From: Lumbricus terrestris
Taxonomy: Eukaryota > Annelida > Clitellata > Crassiclitellata > Lumbricidae
Reading direction: 5' to 3'
DNA length: 64,000 bases
Assembly (NCBI GenBank): GCA_949752735.1
Contig: OX457038.1
Location: 22,380,655-22,444,654, forward strand
The notes under the pieces were generated by a model that searched no databases, was not told the DNA's origin, and saw nothing but the letters and a program-made list of their open reading frames with translations. Both the position numbers and the translations under genes were made by a program. Of the stretch, positions 33,581 through 45,218 are shown piece by piece; the first letter of the stretch is position 1; each line of letters begins with the position of its first letter.

Positions 33581-33640
<60 letters not shown>
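33581..33640. repeat. (AG)n microsatellite, 60 bp
   Basis: A perfect AG run at the 3' edge of the LINE, followed by GGGGGG. Confidence 0.95.
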
Positions 33641-33644
<4 letters not shown>

Positions 33645-33645
<1 letters not shown>

Positions 33646-33797
33646 AGAACTTTTCCAAAATTTCATCGACGATAAAGGTTATCATTATTGTTGCAGTATT
33701 CTTGCTAAGAAATTTCATCATTTCCGAAAATGCGGTTCCCTAAAGCTGCGGGCCCGGGTGCTGCAGCACCCTTAGCACCTACCTTAACGCGGGCCTG
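33645..33797 (-). mobile_element. Inverted terminal fragment of the 20098-21511 hAT family
   Basis: The reverse complement matches 20098-20250, including CCGGGTGCTGCAGCACCC and the CAGGCCCGC end at 33797. It may be the far end of the same copy as 28670-29145, split by the intervening LINE. Confidence 0.8.
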
Positions 33798-34764
33798 ACA
33801 AAACTTCTTCCACTTGTAATGTGTTAAATAACCTTTTCTTTCAATTTTAATTGTAACTGCTTTGTTCCACCAGGGTATGAATTATTCACTGTATTTAACT
33901 GCAAAGTCTACTCATACTCAATCTATAAGCTTCCGTCAGCTTCCGTTAGGGGTTCACGTAGTACATTTTCAAGGAGTGTGTGACAGACCACCCAAAAAAT
34001 TGCAGACAAGGGGATGTAATGGTCATTGCATTTGTGTATAGTTAATTTTTTACATGGCTTCATACCTACATATATCTTCAACGACAGTAATTCACCATCA
34101 ACTCTCTATTTTAACATCAACAACATGACGGTTGGGAGCCAGCTCATGGTTGCCGCAACCTTATTACATTATTATTACTAAACTTTATTATTAGCCAACT
34201 TGTAATGTGTATTATTTTACATTTCTGAGCTGTAACCTGGTGCGGTTTGTCACCTGAATTTGTCTTACTTTGAATTAAACGAATATCATCATCATCAGTC
34301 CAGGATGCAATGTAGGAGAAATAGGAAGCGAAGGAAGAAGGGAGAAGATTATTGGTGTATACATAGGCGTAGGAGACGCAGGTCCGGAGGGCAAATGCCG
34401 CCAAATTTCGGGCAAATCTGGTTTTTCGGGAAAATAGACCCGACCAAACTTGTCAAAGTTCAACGTTCATTAGTACGCCACTTTATCTCCCATTTACAAT
34501 TTGCCCGAATCGAGTTAAATATTGGCTCACAACAACGATAGATAGCAGAAATTCCTGAAAAAGTTCAGAATTCATGGTGGCATATTGTAAACAAGGGTGT
34601 CAATCTGAGCAAATTCACGAGCCAAAATTTGCCCGAAAATTGCGACTATTCGTGGCATTTGGGGAAATTCACAGCATTCAAGCCAGGTGCCACAGGTGAC
34701 AGGTCACGGAATTCACTGCCTGAATGACATAGGAATAATTTCTATCCCTGGTCATGAGACAAAA
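33798..34764. other. Unassigned sequence
   Basis: No gene recognised. AT-rich with short open frames only. Confidence 0.4.
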
Positions 34765-36313
34765 TATACAATACAATATAACAATACAATTAGTCATTTA
34801 TACCGCGCTTTAACAAAACAAGTCTTGCACAAGAGCGCGCTTCACTATAAATCTAGTTATAATACAATGAAAACAAATGAGTTTTTAACTTTGATTTAAA
34901 TTCTGCAACAGATGAGCACTGGCGAATGGAGGCTGGAAGACTGTTCCATTCTTTAGGTCTTGATGCTGAGAAGGCACGGTTTACAAACTTCCGGTATGTG
35001 CGAAGTGTAGCAAAATCACTTCGCGAGGACGAACGAAGTCCTCTGGACTTAGAGGCGGAACATGGCGTGACCATCGATGTAGGATGGAGAGGTTCAGTAG
35101 TGGATATAAAACATCAGGAGGGAAATTTTGAAAGCAATACGAGCACGGATAGGAAGCCATTGTAGTTGTTTCAGAGTTGAAGTGATGTGGTCTCTGGGAC
35201 CAAGACCTTTTATCAGGCGAGCGGCTGTATGAAGAACTGAAGACAGGGTTGATGATGGAAGACCAGATAGAACAGAGTTGCAGTAATCGAGGCGAGAGAT
35301 GACGAGAACTTGAGTGAGAATACGAAGACAAGTTTCATTCAAGCAACGTTTCACTTGTCGAATTCGACGAAGGTGGAAAAAACATGCCCTGGCTACAGAA
35401 GAAATATGTTGGTTCATCTTTAAACTGCTGTCAATTAGCACTCCGAGGTCGCGAATCACGTCAGATGGTGGAATAGAGCAATTGGAGTCGAGGTCGAGAG
35501 TTTTCATTAATTTATTGTCGTTTCGTCCACTTTGACGGTCAAACCAAATGAGTTCTGTCTTGGTGGCATTTAAGTTCAGGCGAATAGATGCACACCAAGA
35601 CTGAATATCACGGAAACAGGCTGCAATTTTGACTTTGATGTTACCAATGTTCTGTCCGGATAGCTTTATGTGTCATCAGCATATGAGTGAATCATGAGAC
35701 CATGTTGCAAGGCAATTGTAACAATGTTGGAGGTGTATAGAATAAAGAGGAGTGGGCCAAGAATGGAGCCTTGGGGGACGCCGAAAAGGACAAAAAACCT
35801 TCTAAACGAGGACTCACCAAGTTTGATACTGTAAGATCTTGAGGAAAGAAAAGAGGCAATCCACTGAATAGCTGAAGCAGTCACGCCAAATTGAGTTTGT
35901 AGAAGTTTAAGGAGAATGGTGTGATCCACACAGTCGAAGGCCGCAGAGAAATCCAGAAGTAGTAGGGTTCCAATGAGTCCTGAGTCAAGGGCCAGAACAA
36001 TGTCGTTGTAGACTTTGATGACTGTAGTTTCGGTAGAGTGATGACGACTAAATCCAGATTGCGTTGGTGGAAGCAGATGATTTAATTCAATGTAAAAAGA
36101 CAGTTGTTTATGAATAACACGTTCGACGAGTTTCAAGATGAATGACAAATTCGAGATGGCCCGGTAGCTGGCCGGATCTGTCGGGTCTAATCCTGACTTC
36201 TTTACACGAGGTCGAATGATGGCGCGTTTGTGTTTAGATTGTAGACAAGCGTGGGTTATGGAAACATTGACGAGGAGTGCAAGGATCGGAGCGAAAATGA
36301 CGTATAGAGATCT

Positions 36314-38399
36314 CAGGGGCGGATACAGGAATTTTCGAAGGGGGGCCAAAAAATTTTTGGGCTGGGGTCGGAAAATTTTTCGTTGATCTTTCGCTGAAAA
36401 ATCTGATGAACTTTTTTTAGTCGTTTTTGGCCGAAACCAGAGTTTAATTTAGCCCCCACCTCTGGGGGGATTGAGGTTTCCGGAGGGGTAGATAATTGAC
36501 CGTCTGGAAGACAATCATGAGGCGCGCAGCGCCGAGAGTGGTAGGGGAGGGGTGTGGGGAGGGGATATGCACCTCCCCACCAGAAACTTTTTGAATTTTC
36601 ACATTGCAATGGTAGCATTTTAAGCTGTTATCTTAACAAAATAGCTGTACTTTTCAGTGCTTATAAGAGTGCCATAAGGTCTCAATAAATATAGACTTTA
36701 CTTAAAAACTTCTTTCCCGAAAACTAGATGTTCTTTTTTAAGTAATCCGCCGGAAATCTTCAAAAAGGGTGCTCAATTTTCCTTCCCAAAAAACTGATGA
36801 CATTTTTTGGTCATCCGTGCGAAATCTTAAAAAAGGTGTTTAATTTTTTCTCTAAAAAGAGTGATGACTTTTTGGTCTTCCGTGCGAAATTTTCAAAAAA
36901 GGTGTTCAATTTAGAATTAAAAAAAGGTGTTCAATTTAGAATAAAAAAACTGATGACTTTTTGTAGTCATCCGTGCGAAATCTTAAAAAAGGTGTTTAAT
37001 TTTTCGTCTAAAAAGAGTGATGACTTTATTCTTCCATGCCAAATTTTCAAAAAAGGTGTTTAATTTCGCATCCCAAAAAACTGATGACTTGTTGTAGTCA
37101 TCCCTGCGGAATCTTTAAAAAGGTGTTTAATTTTTCGTCTAAAAAGAGTGATGACTTTTTAGTCTTTCGTGCGAAATTTTCAAAAAAAGGTGTGTTCAAT
37201 TTAGCATCCCAAAAAACTGATGACTTTTGTAGTCATCCGTGCGAAATCTTAAAAAAGGTGTTTAATTTTTCGTCTAAAAAGAGTGCTGAATTTTTAGTCT
37301 TCCGTGCGAAATTTTCAAAAAAAGGTGTTCAATTTAGCATCCCAAAAAACTGATGACTTTTGTAGTCATCCGTGCAAAATCTTAAAAATGGTGTTTAATT
37401 TTCGTCCAAAAAGAGTGATGACTCTTTAGTCTTCCGTGCGAAATTTTCAAAAAAGGTGTTCAATTTAGAATAAAAAAAATGATGACCTTTTGTAGTCATC
37501 CGTGCGAAATCTTAAAAAAATGTTTAATTTTTCGTCTAAAAAGAGTGTTGACTTTTTAGTCTTCCGTGCGAAATTTTCAAAAAAGGTGTTTAATTTAGCA
37601 TCCCAAAAAAATGATGACTTTTTGTAGTCATCCGTGCGAAATATTAAAAAAGGTGTTTAGTTTTTCGTCTAAAAAGAGCGATGACATTCTATTCTTCCGT
37701 GCGAAATTTTAAAAAAAGGTGTTCAATTCCGCTTCCCAAAAACTTATGAATTTTTAGTGAACCGTCAGAAATCTTCAAAAAGGTGTTCAATTTTCCTTCC
37801 AAAAAACTGATGACTTTTTAAGACTAGAATAAATAAAATACTTCCCACTACTGGATGAAATATAGTAAGATATAAATAAAAACAAGGAGTAAACATGTGT
37901 TATCATTCACCGCATTTTCTTGCACATATAGACTAAACTCAAAACTTAACATGTTTCGCCCTGAAATTTTTTGGCATCTGCAAAAAATAAATTACATCCC
38001 AAACACTGTTGTTAGTGTTAACTTGATTTGTAATTAATAGTTAGTTGTACTTAGTTATAATTGTGTTTATTGGTGTTAATGTTTTTACAATTTACTAGGA
38101 ATATATACACGAATAACATACATTGCATGCCATAAATCAAAGTTGGATACTGTTGAAAGATTGTTTCATTTCGATGCTTTATATAAAGACAATGCAATTG
38201 CGTGAGAGACTTAGATTAGATTTTAATTACATTTATACATTATTTTTTATTATAGATTTTAATTACATTTATACATTAATTCTCCTGTGCATGACTGGCA
38301 CCCTGAAATTTTTTTGGGGCCACCATGGATGGGGACCACGTCCCATGGTGATTTGAAATGGGGGGCCATGGCCGGATTGGCCCCCTGGATCCGCCCCTG
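36314..38399. mobile_element. hAT-type element carrying a satellite array
   Basis: Ends are CAGGGGCGGATACAGG and the inverse of CAGGGGCGGATCCAGG. The duplication AGAGATCT lies at 36306-36313 and 38400-38407. The 2.1 kb body is half tandem repeat (36745-37830) and half AT-rich DNA. No transposase. Confidence 0.92.
36745..37830. repeat. Tandem array of ~120-155 bp units inside the hAT element
   Basis: Each unit joins two related half-repeats, one with AGTGATGACTTTTTAGTC and CCGTGCGAAATTTTCAA, the other with CTGATGACTTTTGTAGTC and CCGTGCGAAATCTTAAA. Roughly seven units are present, with indels between them. The repetitive open frames across it are artefacts. Confidence 0.88.
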
Positions 38400-38880
38400 A
38401 GAGATCTGAGGAGCCAAATAGGCGCAGAATCTAATTCGCACTGCTTTGATGACGAATCATTTATAAGTTTTTCAACTTCACCAACTGTGACTTCGTCAAA
38501 CTTGCATAGCGAATGTGAAATCGGAGGTAGATTTGAAAAATCCGGAGTCGGTGCATCTTTAGTCGAATCATGGATCATGTTTATTTTATTTTTAAAATAA
38601 TCAAGGAGTGCATCTGGAGAAATGCGCGAGGACTCCGAGGAGGTGTCTTGAGGCGGTGTAAATAGCGTGTTCGAGAGATTCCAGAGTGTTCGACCATCAC
38701 CTTGAACACTCTTGATGCTGTGACGAAGATAATTTGAACGCTTTTGCTGAAACAAGATTCGTTGAGCTTTAACCTGAGTTCTCCAGCGGAGCTCTCTGTC
38801 CAAATAGACACGATAATCAATATTTAACGTGCATATTTTGTTCTGCTCTCTGAAAAAACTCCGATCTTTTCCTTCTTGTC

Positions 38881-39145
38881 GAGTGTGCGGGATCAGGGTG
38901 TTGCACTTGATAGCTCACTTAAATGACGGTATACCTTAACTGAGAACATTTTCAAAAGCACACGTTCCTCTTATTTTCACTTTAGGTGTCTCATGATCTC
39001 TCACCGTTCTGTCTCCACCCATTGGCTTCCTCTCCATACAATCTAAATTCCTCACTCTGATTTTCAGGGCTCAGCGGGTTTTGCCCCAAATATCTGACCG
39101 AAGTTATATTAAAACCGCACTCGGCTTCTTCCAACCGTCCACTTC
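38881..39145 (+). mobile_element. Decayed LINE fragment
   Basis: 38930-39125 parallels the thumb-to-C-terminus part of the LINE at 10980-11300 (CTCTTATTTTCACTTTAGG, CCGTTCTGTCTCC, CATTGGCTTCC), with many frame breaks. Confidence 0.5.
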
Positions 39146-39897
39146 CAGTGCCGGCGCTAGCACCCCCCGTACCTTCCGGCCGGGGGGGGGCCCCGAGCTT
39201 GAAAGGGGCCCCCAAATTTAGCTGGTCATTATGCAATTTGTGACTCTACAAATCCGGTCTGGAGCATGCCTCAACTAGCCATAAGGCACTGCCATAGCAG
39301 ACCTAATGCAAATATCATACTGATTTTGGGCGTAAGTATAAAGCCATTAGAGTTTGAAAGGGGCCCCCAAATTTGGCTGGTCATTATGCCTATTTGTGAC
39401 TGTACAGATCCAGCCTGGTGCATGCCTCAACTAACCATATGGCACTGCCATAGCAGACCTAATGCAAATATCATAATGATCTTGGGCGTCAGTATAAAGC
39501 CATTTAAACTAACTCAGGCAATTTCGGCCACTTTCTCAAGCACAACGTTTATAAATTGTAACTTATTCTAATTTCTAATTGGACGAGGCCTTAAAATAAA
39601 ACCAGCGTGAGGCCCAAACATTAAAACCTGTGTAGGGTTCCATATGTCCTTGGTATGTGTCTGATCTCAAGTTTGCAAGGAGCCTCAAATGTAGCTGGTA
39701 ATTATACCTATCATGACTGTTCAGTGTTCATTCCTGAAACCACGCACCGAATTATGTTTTAATGTAAGGCATACAAAATAATATTACGCAAACCAATAGA
39801 GCATTAATAAATAATTATTGTCCTTCAACCAAAGATGAGACTTTGGAGGTGTGGACAGGAGCGCGCCCCCACAATTTGTTGTTGGGACGAAATCCTT
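39146..39897. mobile_element. hAT-type element (CAGTGCCGGCGCTAG), copy 2, truncated
   Basis: Nearly identical to 12535-13288 of copy 1, including the internal ~150-bp duplication. It stops abruptly after ACGAAATCCTTG, where AAAGGGCGACC repeats begin, so the right end is lost. Confidence 0.88.
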
Positions 39898-39919
39898 GGG
39901 TTCACTATCGATAAGGCGA

Positions 39920-40050
39920 GTTCGAAAGGGCGACCATCAAAAGAGCGACCTCAAAAGGGCGCTGATTTTAAAGGCGACTGATCAAAAGAGCGACCATCAA
40001 AAGGGCGACCACTCTAAACGGCGACCATCAAAAGGGCGACCGATTGGCTT
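39920..40050. repeat. AAAAGGGCGACCATC word array
   Basis: Seven or more imperfect 15-18 bp words (AAAAGRGCGACC) starting shortly after the hAT truncation. They look like one subterminal region of another non-autonomous element. No partner end found. Confidence 0.7.
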
Positions 40051-40539
40051 AAATCGGTCGGTGAAAGACGGTAGATCTAAGAAAAATTCGCAAACAGGCT
40101 GTTTGTTTACTCTTTTTGGGAACTCTAAAGGGTCAATAGCGAACGTTCTGCCTATGCCTATGGTCGTAACTACTATAGTGGTCGCTATTTACTCATTAGT
40201 TCAATTAAAGCGATCGGCCTACATGAAAGAAAAATACGCAAAAAAGGCTTATTCAGGCCTACGCTATGAGTAGACCTCTATATATACATGTATAAAAGAA
40301 AAATTTTCAACGTGCAGTGCATTTGTGTGAAAGTAATTTCGCGAGTAAGACTGAGAATGGCGTGTTTTAATATAATATGATTTTCATGTAAAACTAATGC
40401 AAAGACTTTTGCAGAGACTTTCTAACGTTTAGTAGGCCTATAGTTTGTGCGTGTTTCAATATAATATGATTTTCATGTAAAAGAGACTTTCTTTTGACCC
40501 TTCAGAGCTTTTACCACCCCCCTCCCCACCCAACCTGGT
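40051..40539. other. Unassigned sequence
   Basis: A repeated TTCAATATAATATGATTTTCATGTAAA motif occurs at about 40365 and 40455 with small differences. No gene seen. Confidence 0.4.
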
Positions 40540-41935
40540 TTCAGAGACCACCACTCGATAGAAACTCTTCTGATTTATCCTCTGTCGGGTATTTACACCA
40601 TAATCGATGGATCTCAGCTGTCTCTTCTTGCACTCTTTGATGCTTCTGCGGCGTTTGATATATCGTAGATCATGAACTTCTTCTGCAGCGTCTACACCTC
40701 TTATTTGGCTTATGTCACAAGTTATGTGGCACACTCTTTCATTTGTTTAAACTATTTAAATCATACCTTACAGAACGTCCTGGGTAGCACTAGAACACCC
40801 TGGTTAGGGTTGACTTAGGTGCCCCCCAGGGGTCGGTCTTAGGTCCTCTCTTATATATCCTCTTCACCGCTCCATCCTCTGTAAATATCAGGCCAAGGAT
40901 CATCTCTATATATGCTGATAATGTCCAAACTCTTGTGCATGACTCATCCTCTGAATAGATCTCACTGGTGAGACGCGTTCTTTACGGAAAGATCTTCACC
41001 TTGGGATGACAGCAAACAGACTTAGTCAAATCTTTCCAAGTCTCAATTTATCTAGTTTGGAGCTCCAATAATGCTGGCCTCATTATTTCCTTACTTCACC
41101 TTTTCCTCTGGTGTTCGTGACCTGTGTGTCAAACTTGACAGTACTTTGAGTCTTTGACATTAACTGAACACCTGTCTCTCCTGACCAGTTTCTGTTGCTA
41201 CCATTTGAGTTACTACCATTTCCCTTAGGGCCTTCCTTGTTGCCATCCGATTACGTGAATCATGTTATACTATGTCTATTGTTTATGGTTGGTTAAATAA
41301 ATGAACTGAAAAAAATGAATTGAGACGACTTAGGTAATTAGGAGATCGGTGTCCTCCAAGGTGCTTACGACTATGGTGCACGCCTTTATCTCTTCACGAA
41401 TTGACTATTGTAACTCCCTACTAATTGGGCTTCCTAAGGTTCACCTGTCATCTGTGCAATCTGTCATAGACTAATCGCACTACTTCTTTGATACTTTGAT
41501 ACTCGCAGGTCTCCACGTACATGATTTATTACCTTCACTGGCTCCCGATCTTTGCACGAATCAGATACAAGGTCTTGCTCCTAGTTGCTTAGTCCCTGTA
41601 GTAGGCTATTTAGATATTCAATACCTATGCGACTTGAGGTGCAAGCCTCTTTCTGTATGATTTTCATGCCCTCTTCGTTCTGCAGACCGCCTTGATTCAT
41701 TTTCTACATAGATCACGGACCTCATTAACCCAACATCGGACTTTTGCTATTATGTGTCCCTCAATGTGATATCACCTTCCCTCTGGAATTCGTCGCACAG
41801 GATTCCGGTAGGAAGTTCGTCTGCATCTTTTCTCTGCTTGAAGACCTTTCTATTTTCATGGGCCTGTCACGCTGAGAGCGCTTCTCAATCGATCTGCTTT
41901 GAGAGGTGCTTTACAAAATAATAAGAAACTTATTG
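40540..41935 (+). mobile_element. Strongly decayed CR1-like LINE
   Basis: Relics of RT motifs appear in changing frames: LLALFDASAAFD near 40630, GAPQGSVLGPLLYIL near 40825, IYADNVQT near 40910 (YADN rather than YADD) and SRIDYCNSLLIGLPK near 41400. It ends GAGAGGTGCTTTACAAAATAA. Much older than the other LINEs here. Confidence 0.75.
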
Positions 41936-42359
41936 CATGTAACTAGATTAGATATATTCTGACGTCTGAACGATACTGGCTCTGGTGTTAGCAATGGCGG
42001 AAATTAAACCATTGTGGGACTATTCGATTTCATGACCGCGATCTCTAAGAACTAAGATAGACGATTACCAGTGTAGCATGAAAAGATGATCACAAGTTTT
42101 TCAATAATAATATATAATCTATGGCTTCTATGCAATTTATTAAAATTAGTCTCTTGATTTGTTGCTAAAGTTATTTTATACACAAGCATCGCAATATAAA
42201 CAAACTATTGGAAGTATGTTGTTACAACTTTAGATTGCTTGGCCAGAAATTGGCATAAAATTAAGTCTAAAACTTATTGCATGACATAGGCCTACGGCAC
42301 GGACATTGACAGCCGCATACGCCGCTATAATAATGGCGCAATTTGTGGTCAGACAACTG
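41936..42359. other. Unassigned sequence in intron 1 of the lectin gene
   Basis: AT-rich. I see no coding signal. Confidence 0.4.
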
Positions 42360-42740
42360 GTGCAAGGCAGATGAGAGTAGAAGACGAGTGGAAGAATGGG
42401 GGGAAGGCAGTTAAGGAGATGGTGGGAGAGAAGGTGGAGAGGACAGGGCGCCGTAGGACTGAAGGAGAGGGGGAGATGATGAGGGATTGAGGATAAGAAA
42501 GAGGAGAGAGAGGAGGGAAGATGAATGGACTGGGTGAGAAGGGAACGATTAGCGGAAGGAAGTGGAAGGGGAATGGCGGAGAGAAGACGAAGATCAATGG
42601 GAGGGGAGGGGAGGCTAGCATAGAGGGAGGGAGAGGGGAAATAAGGAGAGAAAAGGCAGATCAATGGGAGGGGAGGGGTAAGAAGTAAGAAGAGAGGTGA
42701 GGAAGAGTGAAGGGATGGCAGGGGATAGGAGGGTAATTGC
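42360..42740. repeat. Purine-rich tract (GGGGA/GGAGA)
   Basis: About 380 bp in which the plus strand is overwhelmingly A and G (for example GGGAGGGGAGGGGAGG). Such mirror-type purine runs can form triplex or G-quadruplex structures. It starts about 200 bp downstream of lectin exon 1 in gene orientation. The Ser/Pro/Leu-rich minus-strand frames are artefacts. Confidence 0.8.
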
Positions 42741-42943
42741 GAAGGAGGGCTGGTTTGCAAGAGAGATCATGCCTACGCCCTTAGCACCCAAGAAAAAACC
42801 CTGGAAAAGCCGGGTAAGAAAGATAGTATATGCATATAAGTCATGTGTTTTATTTCGTTATTTTGTTTCTTGACTTGTATATAGGAACACAAGATGTATT
42901 GTTCATGCATGCATATTACCATCTACCAGTGTGGGTGACTTAC

Positions 42944-43151
42944 CGTCCATATCGAGGCATAGGTGACTCTGTTTATTGCGGATCGTGTCCGTCAATGGAT
43001 CCATGTACCAGACCTGGTTGTCTCCTTTCTGTGGCTTCCACGTGACCACTGGAGTACGAGGTTCTGTCAGACCTTCCTTCACACCCATCATCGTACCTGT
43101 GGCTTTGTTCTCGATCGTAAAGTATTTACCAATCACATTGAACTTCGCCAT
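42944..43151 (-). CDS. Ricin-B-type lectin gene, exon 1 (start codon)
   Basis: The minus strand starts at 43151 in a good context (AGGAAATGGCG) and encodes 69 codons plus one nucleotide, ending CLDMD-G at a GTAAGT donor (42943-42938). It holds the alpha subdomain of a beta-trefoil (YFTIENKATGTMMGV, VVTWKPQKGDNQVWYMD with the first QxW motif) and the start of the beta subdomain (TIRNKQSHLCLDMD). There is no signal peptide, so the product is cytosolic or leaves the cell by a non-classical route. The single nucleotide left at the end pairs with CA of exon 2. Exons 1-3 give about 193 residues: one complete trefoil and the start of a second. Two-trefoil lectins and lectins fused to other domains both exist, so the full architecture is unknown. 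Confidence 0.92.
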
Positions 43152-43636
43152 TTCCTATTTCTCAATATAGGTGTTGTAGCTCAGAAGCAATAGGATCTAG
43201 TCTAGCGTGCGTACAATGCAAAGAGGTTCCGTTGAAAGTAAAGGCGAACCTTTTTACTCTGTGTATTATGTGCCTCACTCGCCCGACTGAAACGGAGGGA
43301 GCAGGTGGCCACTAGGTCAATGACGCTTCAGATATCACGAAGTCCTTCTGACGGACTTTGGAATTATCGTCGATCCCAAACACACACAATCTAACTACAT
43401 GCTATAGAGTCTACACGACTACCATTTACAGCCAACAGGTAAAACATTGGCCTTCTACATGTCATGCCTAATCAACTTTCCACCGTCATACACTGGTAAG
43501 TGTCCCTGGTAGCTATAGTATAGCGTATAGCCTACTTCAGCTTACACGCAGCTGCGCAATTCATCTACAGATATAAGCAATTCAAAAAAGCGATGCATTT
43601 AATATGACACTTACCTCATCATCCCCGTTTCGATGC
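43152..43636. other. Upstream region of the lectin gene
   Basis: Sequence 5' of the start codon in gene orientation. I cannot identify a clear TATA box or non-coding first exon. Confidence 0.4.
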
Positions 43637-43708
43637 GAACAACTCTGATGGGTTATAGGGCAATTACTCCCTGGAAATGACCCCCCGGACAATTACCCCC
43701 GGACAATT
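43637..43708. repeat. GGACAATTACCCCC words (left side)
   Basis: Contains AGGGCAATTACTCCC and two GGACAATTACCCCC-like words. The reverse complements (GGTAATTGTCCGGGG) occur at 53050-53195, and same-strand words at 50885-50964 and 52247-52262. These may be the ends of one large, heavily invaded element. Confidence 0.55.
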
Positions 43709-44272
43709 CATTCATTCATTCATTCGAGTATTTACATAGCGCCTCTTCAAGAAACTACTCAGAGGTGCTCCCGACTCCAGTACGGACAAACAGAACAGTT
43801 TTTAAGTGCTTATAGAATGTGTCAGAGAGTGATCTAGGGAACAGGCGCAGCTCAAGTGGGAGGGCATTCCATACCACTGGGCCAACCACAGAAAAAGCAC
43901 GACTCTGCATGATGGAGGTACGAGCAAATGGGACAAAGAGTACTTCCCTAACAGCCGAGCGTAGGGACCGACCAGTCCGAGCACTTAACACAGGCCGACA
44001 AAGATCGAGTAGGTAAGATGGAGCAAGACCTAGCTGGCAGCGCCATATTAAGGACGAGATTCTGTATTCGATGCGCTGACGGACTGGGAGCCAATGCAGA
44101 ACCTCCAGCATGTAATTTGTAACATGACCAAATTTGGGCAGATGACCAATGAGGCGTGCTGCAGCGCGCAGAATACGGTCAAGAGAAGATAATCGACCAG
44201 ATGGTAAACCAGCATAAATGGATAGGCAATAGTCAAGACGAGCTGAGACAAAGGAATGTACAAGCGTAGTTG
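43709..44272 (-). mobile_element. CR1-like LINE 3' part, minus strand (left of the LTR element)
   Basis: Begins with (TTCA)n and AGCGCCTCTTCAAG (the LINE 3' end). The minus strand encodes MLEVLHWLPVRQRIEYRIS, SRAFSVVGPVVWNALPLELR and related RT C-terminal text. The LINE continues at 50458-50884. Rejoined at GTTG it reads through in one frame. Confidence 0.88.
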
Positions 44273-44607
44273 TGTGTGGAACCAGGGTCCCATTTATACA
44301 GCGCCAAGGGACATCGATTATAAGTTAACTGCGTGTATAGTCATGAATGAATATGTATGTATGCGTGTGAGTGATATGTGTGAGAACTACGCCCTGCTTA
44401 AGTAGACCAGGACGATATTATAGGACTTAGACCTGATATTAATGGACTACGCTGACGAAGGGAGAACTTGGACCTGCATTGTAGGCCTCGGCGTCTTTAC
44501 ACGTCGATGGCGTGGCATACGGACAGAGACACAGGCACAGATTTTAGTGGGACGCAGGCAGACAACGAGAGAGACATCAGGAAATAGACAGAGCTGAGGG
44601 AAGAGAG

Positions 44608-44615
44608 TATAAAAG
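44608..44615 (+). promoter_or_regulatory. TATA box of LTR 2
   Basis: TATAAAAG in the 5' LTR, repeated at 49334-49341 in the 3' LTR. Confidence 0.7.
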
Positions 44616-45218
44616 CGAGTGACGCCAATTATCTGGGCCAGTACTTGTGTTGCGATCAGCCAGTTGCGAGTTTGAGAGTTGCTGTTTCCAGTTCGCTGTG
44701 TGCGGGAGTGATGCAACGTAGAGAAGATAAAGGCCCGTATCTATGGACGACTATCTAGATTCGATAATAAGCGTTGAGTTATAGTAGAGAAGTTTGCGAA
44801 GCAATAGGTCTCGCCTACGAATAGAGCAGCGGCGAAGGACAAGAAGTGAATCGACCGTTTTGCTAGGAATTGACGGCAAGAATCGAATGACGTTGCAGAG
44901 GAATTCGAGACTACGGAAGATTACGATTCTACGATTTCACGGAAGGAAGGAAGAGACATGAAAGACGGAATCCAGTGAGGACATTACGGTGAAGAGAGGA
45001 CTGACACGAGTTGATCCGACAGGCAGGTCATATTATTGTTGTCATAGTGGGGAAAACCCGGGAGTGAAATTAACCCATATCAGCTGTTGCCGTGAGCTAT
45101 ACTAGGCGGAGTGAAAGAGTGAATGTATTATTAGATTTTATGGTTATATTGCGCTATTTTGTATCTTGATTGTGTTAATTGACTGTATTAAAGATATAGC
45201 TATCGCTATTAAACGAGA

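Larger units (their letters stand above)
34853..38820 (-). pseudogene. LINE reverse transcriptase, minus strand, interrupted
   Basis: Motifs on the minus strand are WRTQVKAQRILFQQKRSNY and TLWNLSNTLF in the linker (before the hAT), then SYRAISNLSFILKLVERV, LLLDFSAAFDCVDH, GVPQGSILGPLLFILY and HSYADDT (about 35670). A frame break follows the YADD box. The thumb (DVIRDLGVLIDSSLKMN, ISRLDYCNSVL) is in 35507-35094, and the C-terminal RPKEWNSLPASIR in 35074-34853. No endonuclease is seen upstream of 38880. Confidence 0.85.
34765..38880 (-). mobile_element. CR1/L2-like LINE on the minus strand, split by a hAT element
   Basis: Read on the minus strand, the order is linker (38820-38408), RT fingers and palm (36300-35660), thumb and C-terminus (35507-34853), with an ATTGT-type tail near 34765-34790. 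The hAT element 36314-38399 splits it with a clean target duplication. Confidence 0.85.

Noticed and set aside
36745..37830. CRISPR-like regular repeats
   Set aside because: Eukaryotic context, repeats are contiguous with no unique spacers, bounded by hAT ends.
42230..42760. 176-codon minus-strand frame rich in Ser, Pro and Leu
   Set aside because: Produced by the purine tract; no motif and no splice signals.
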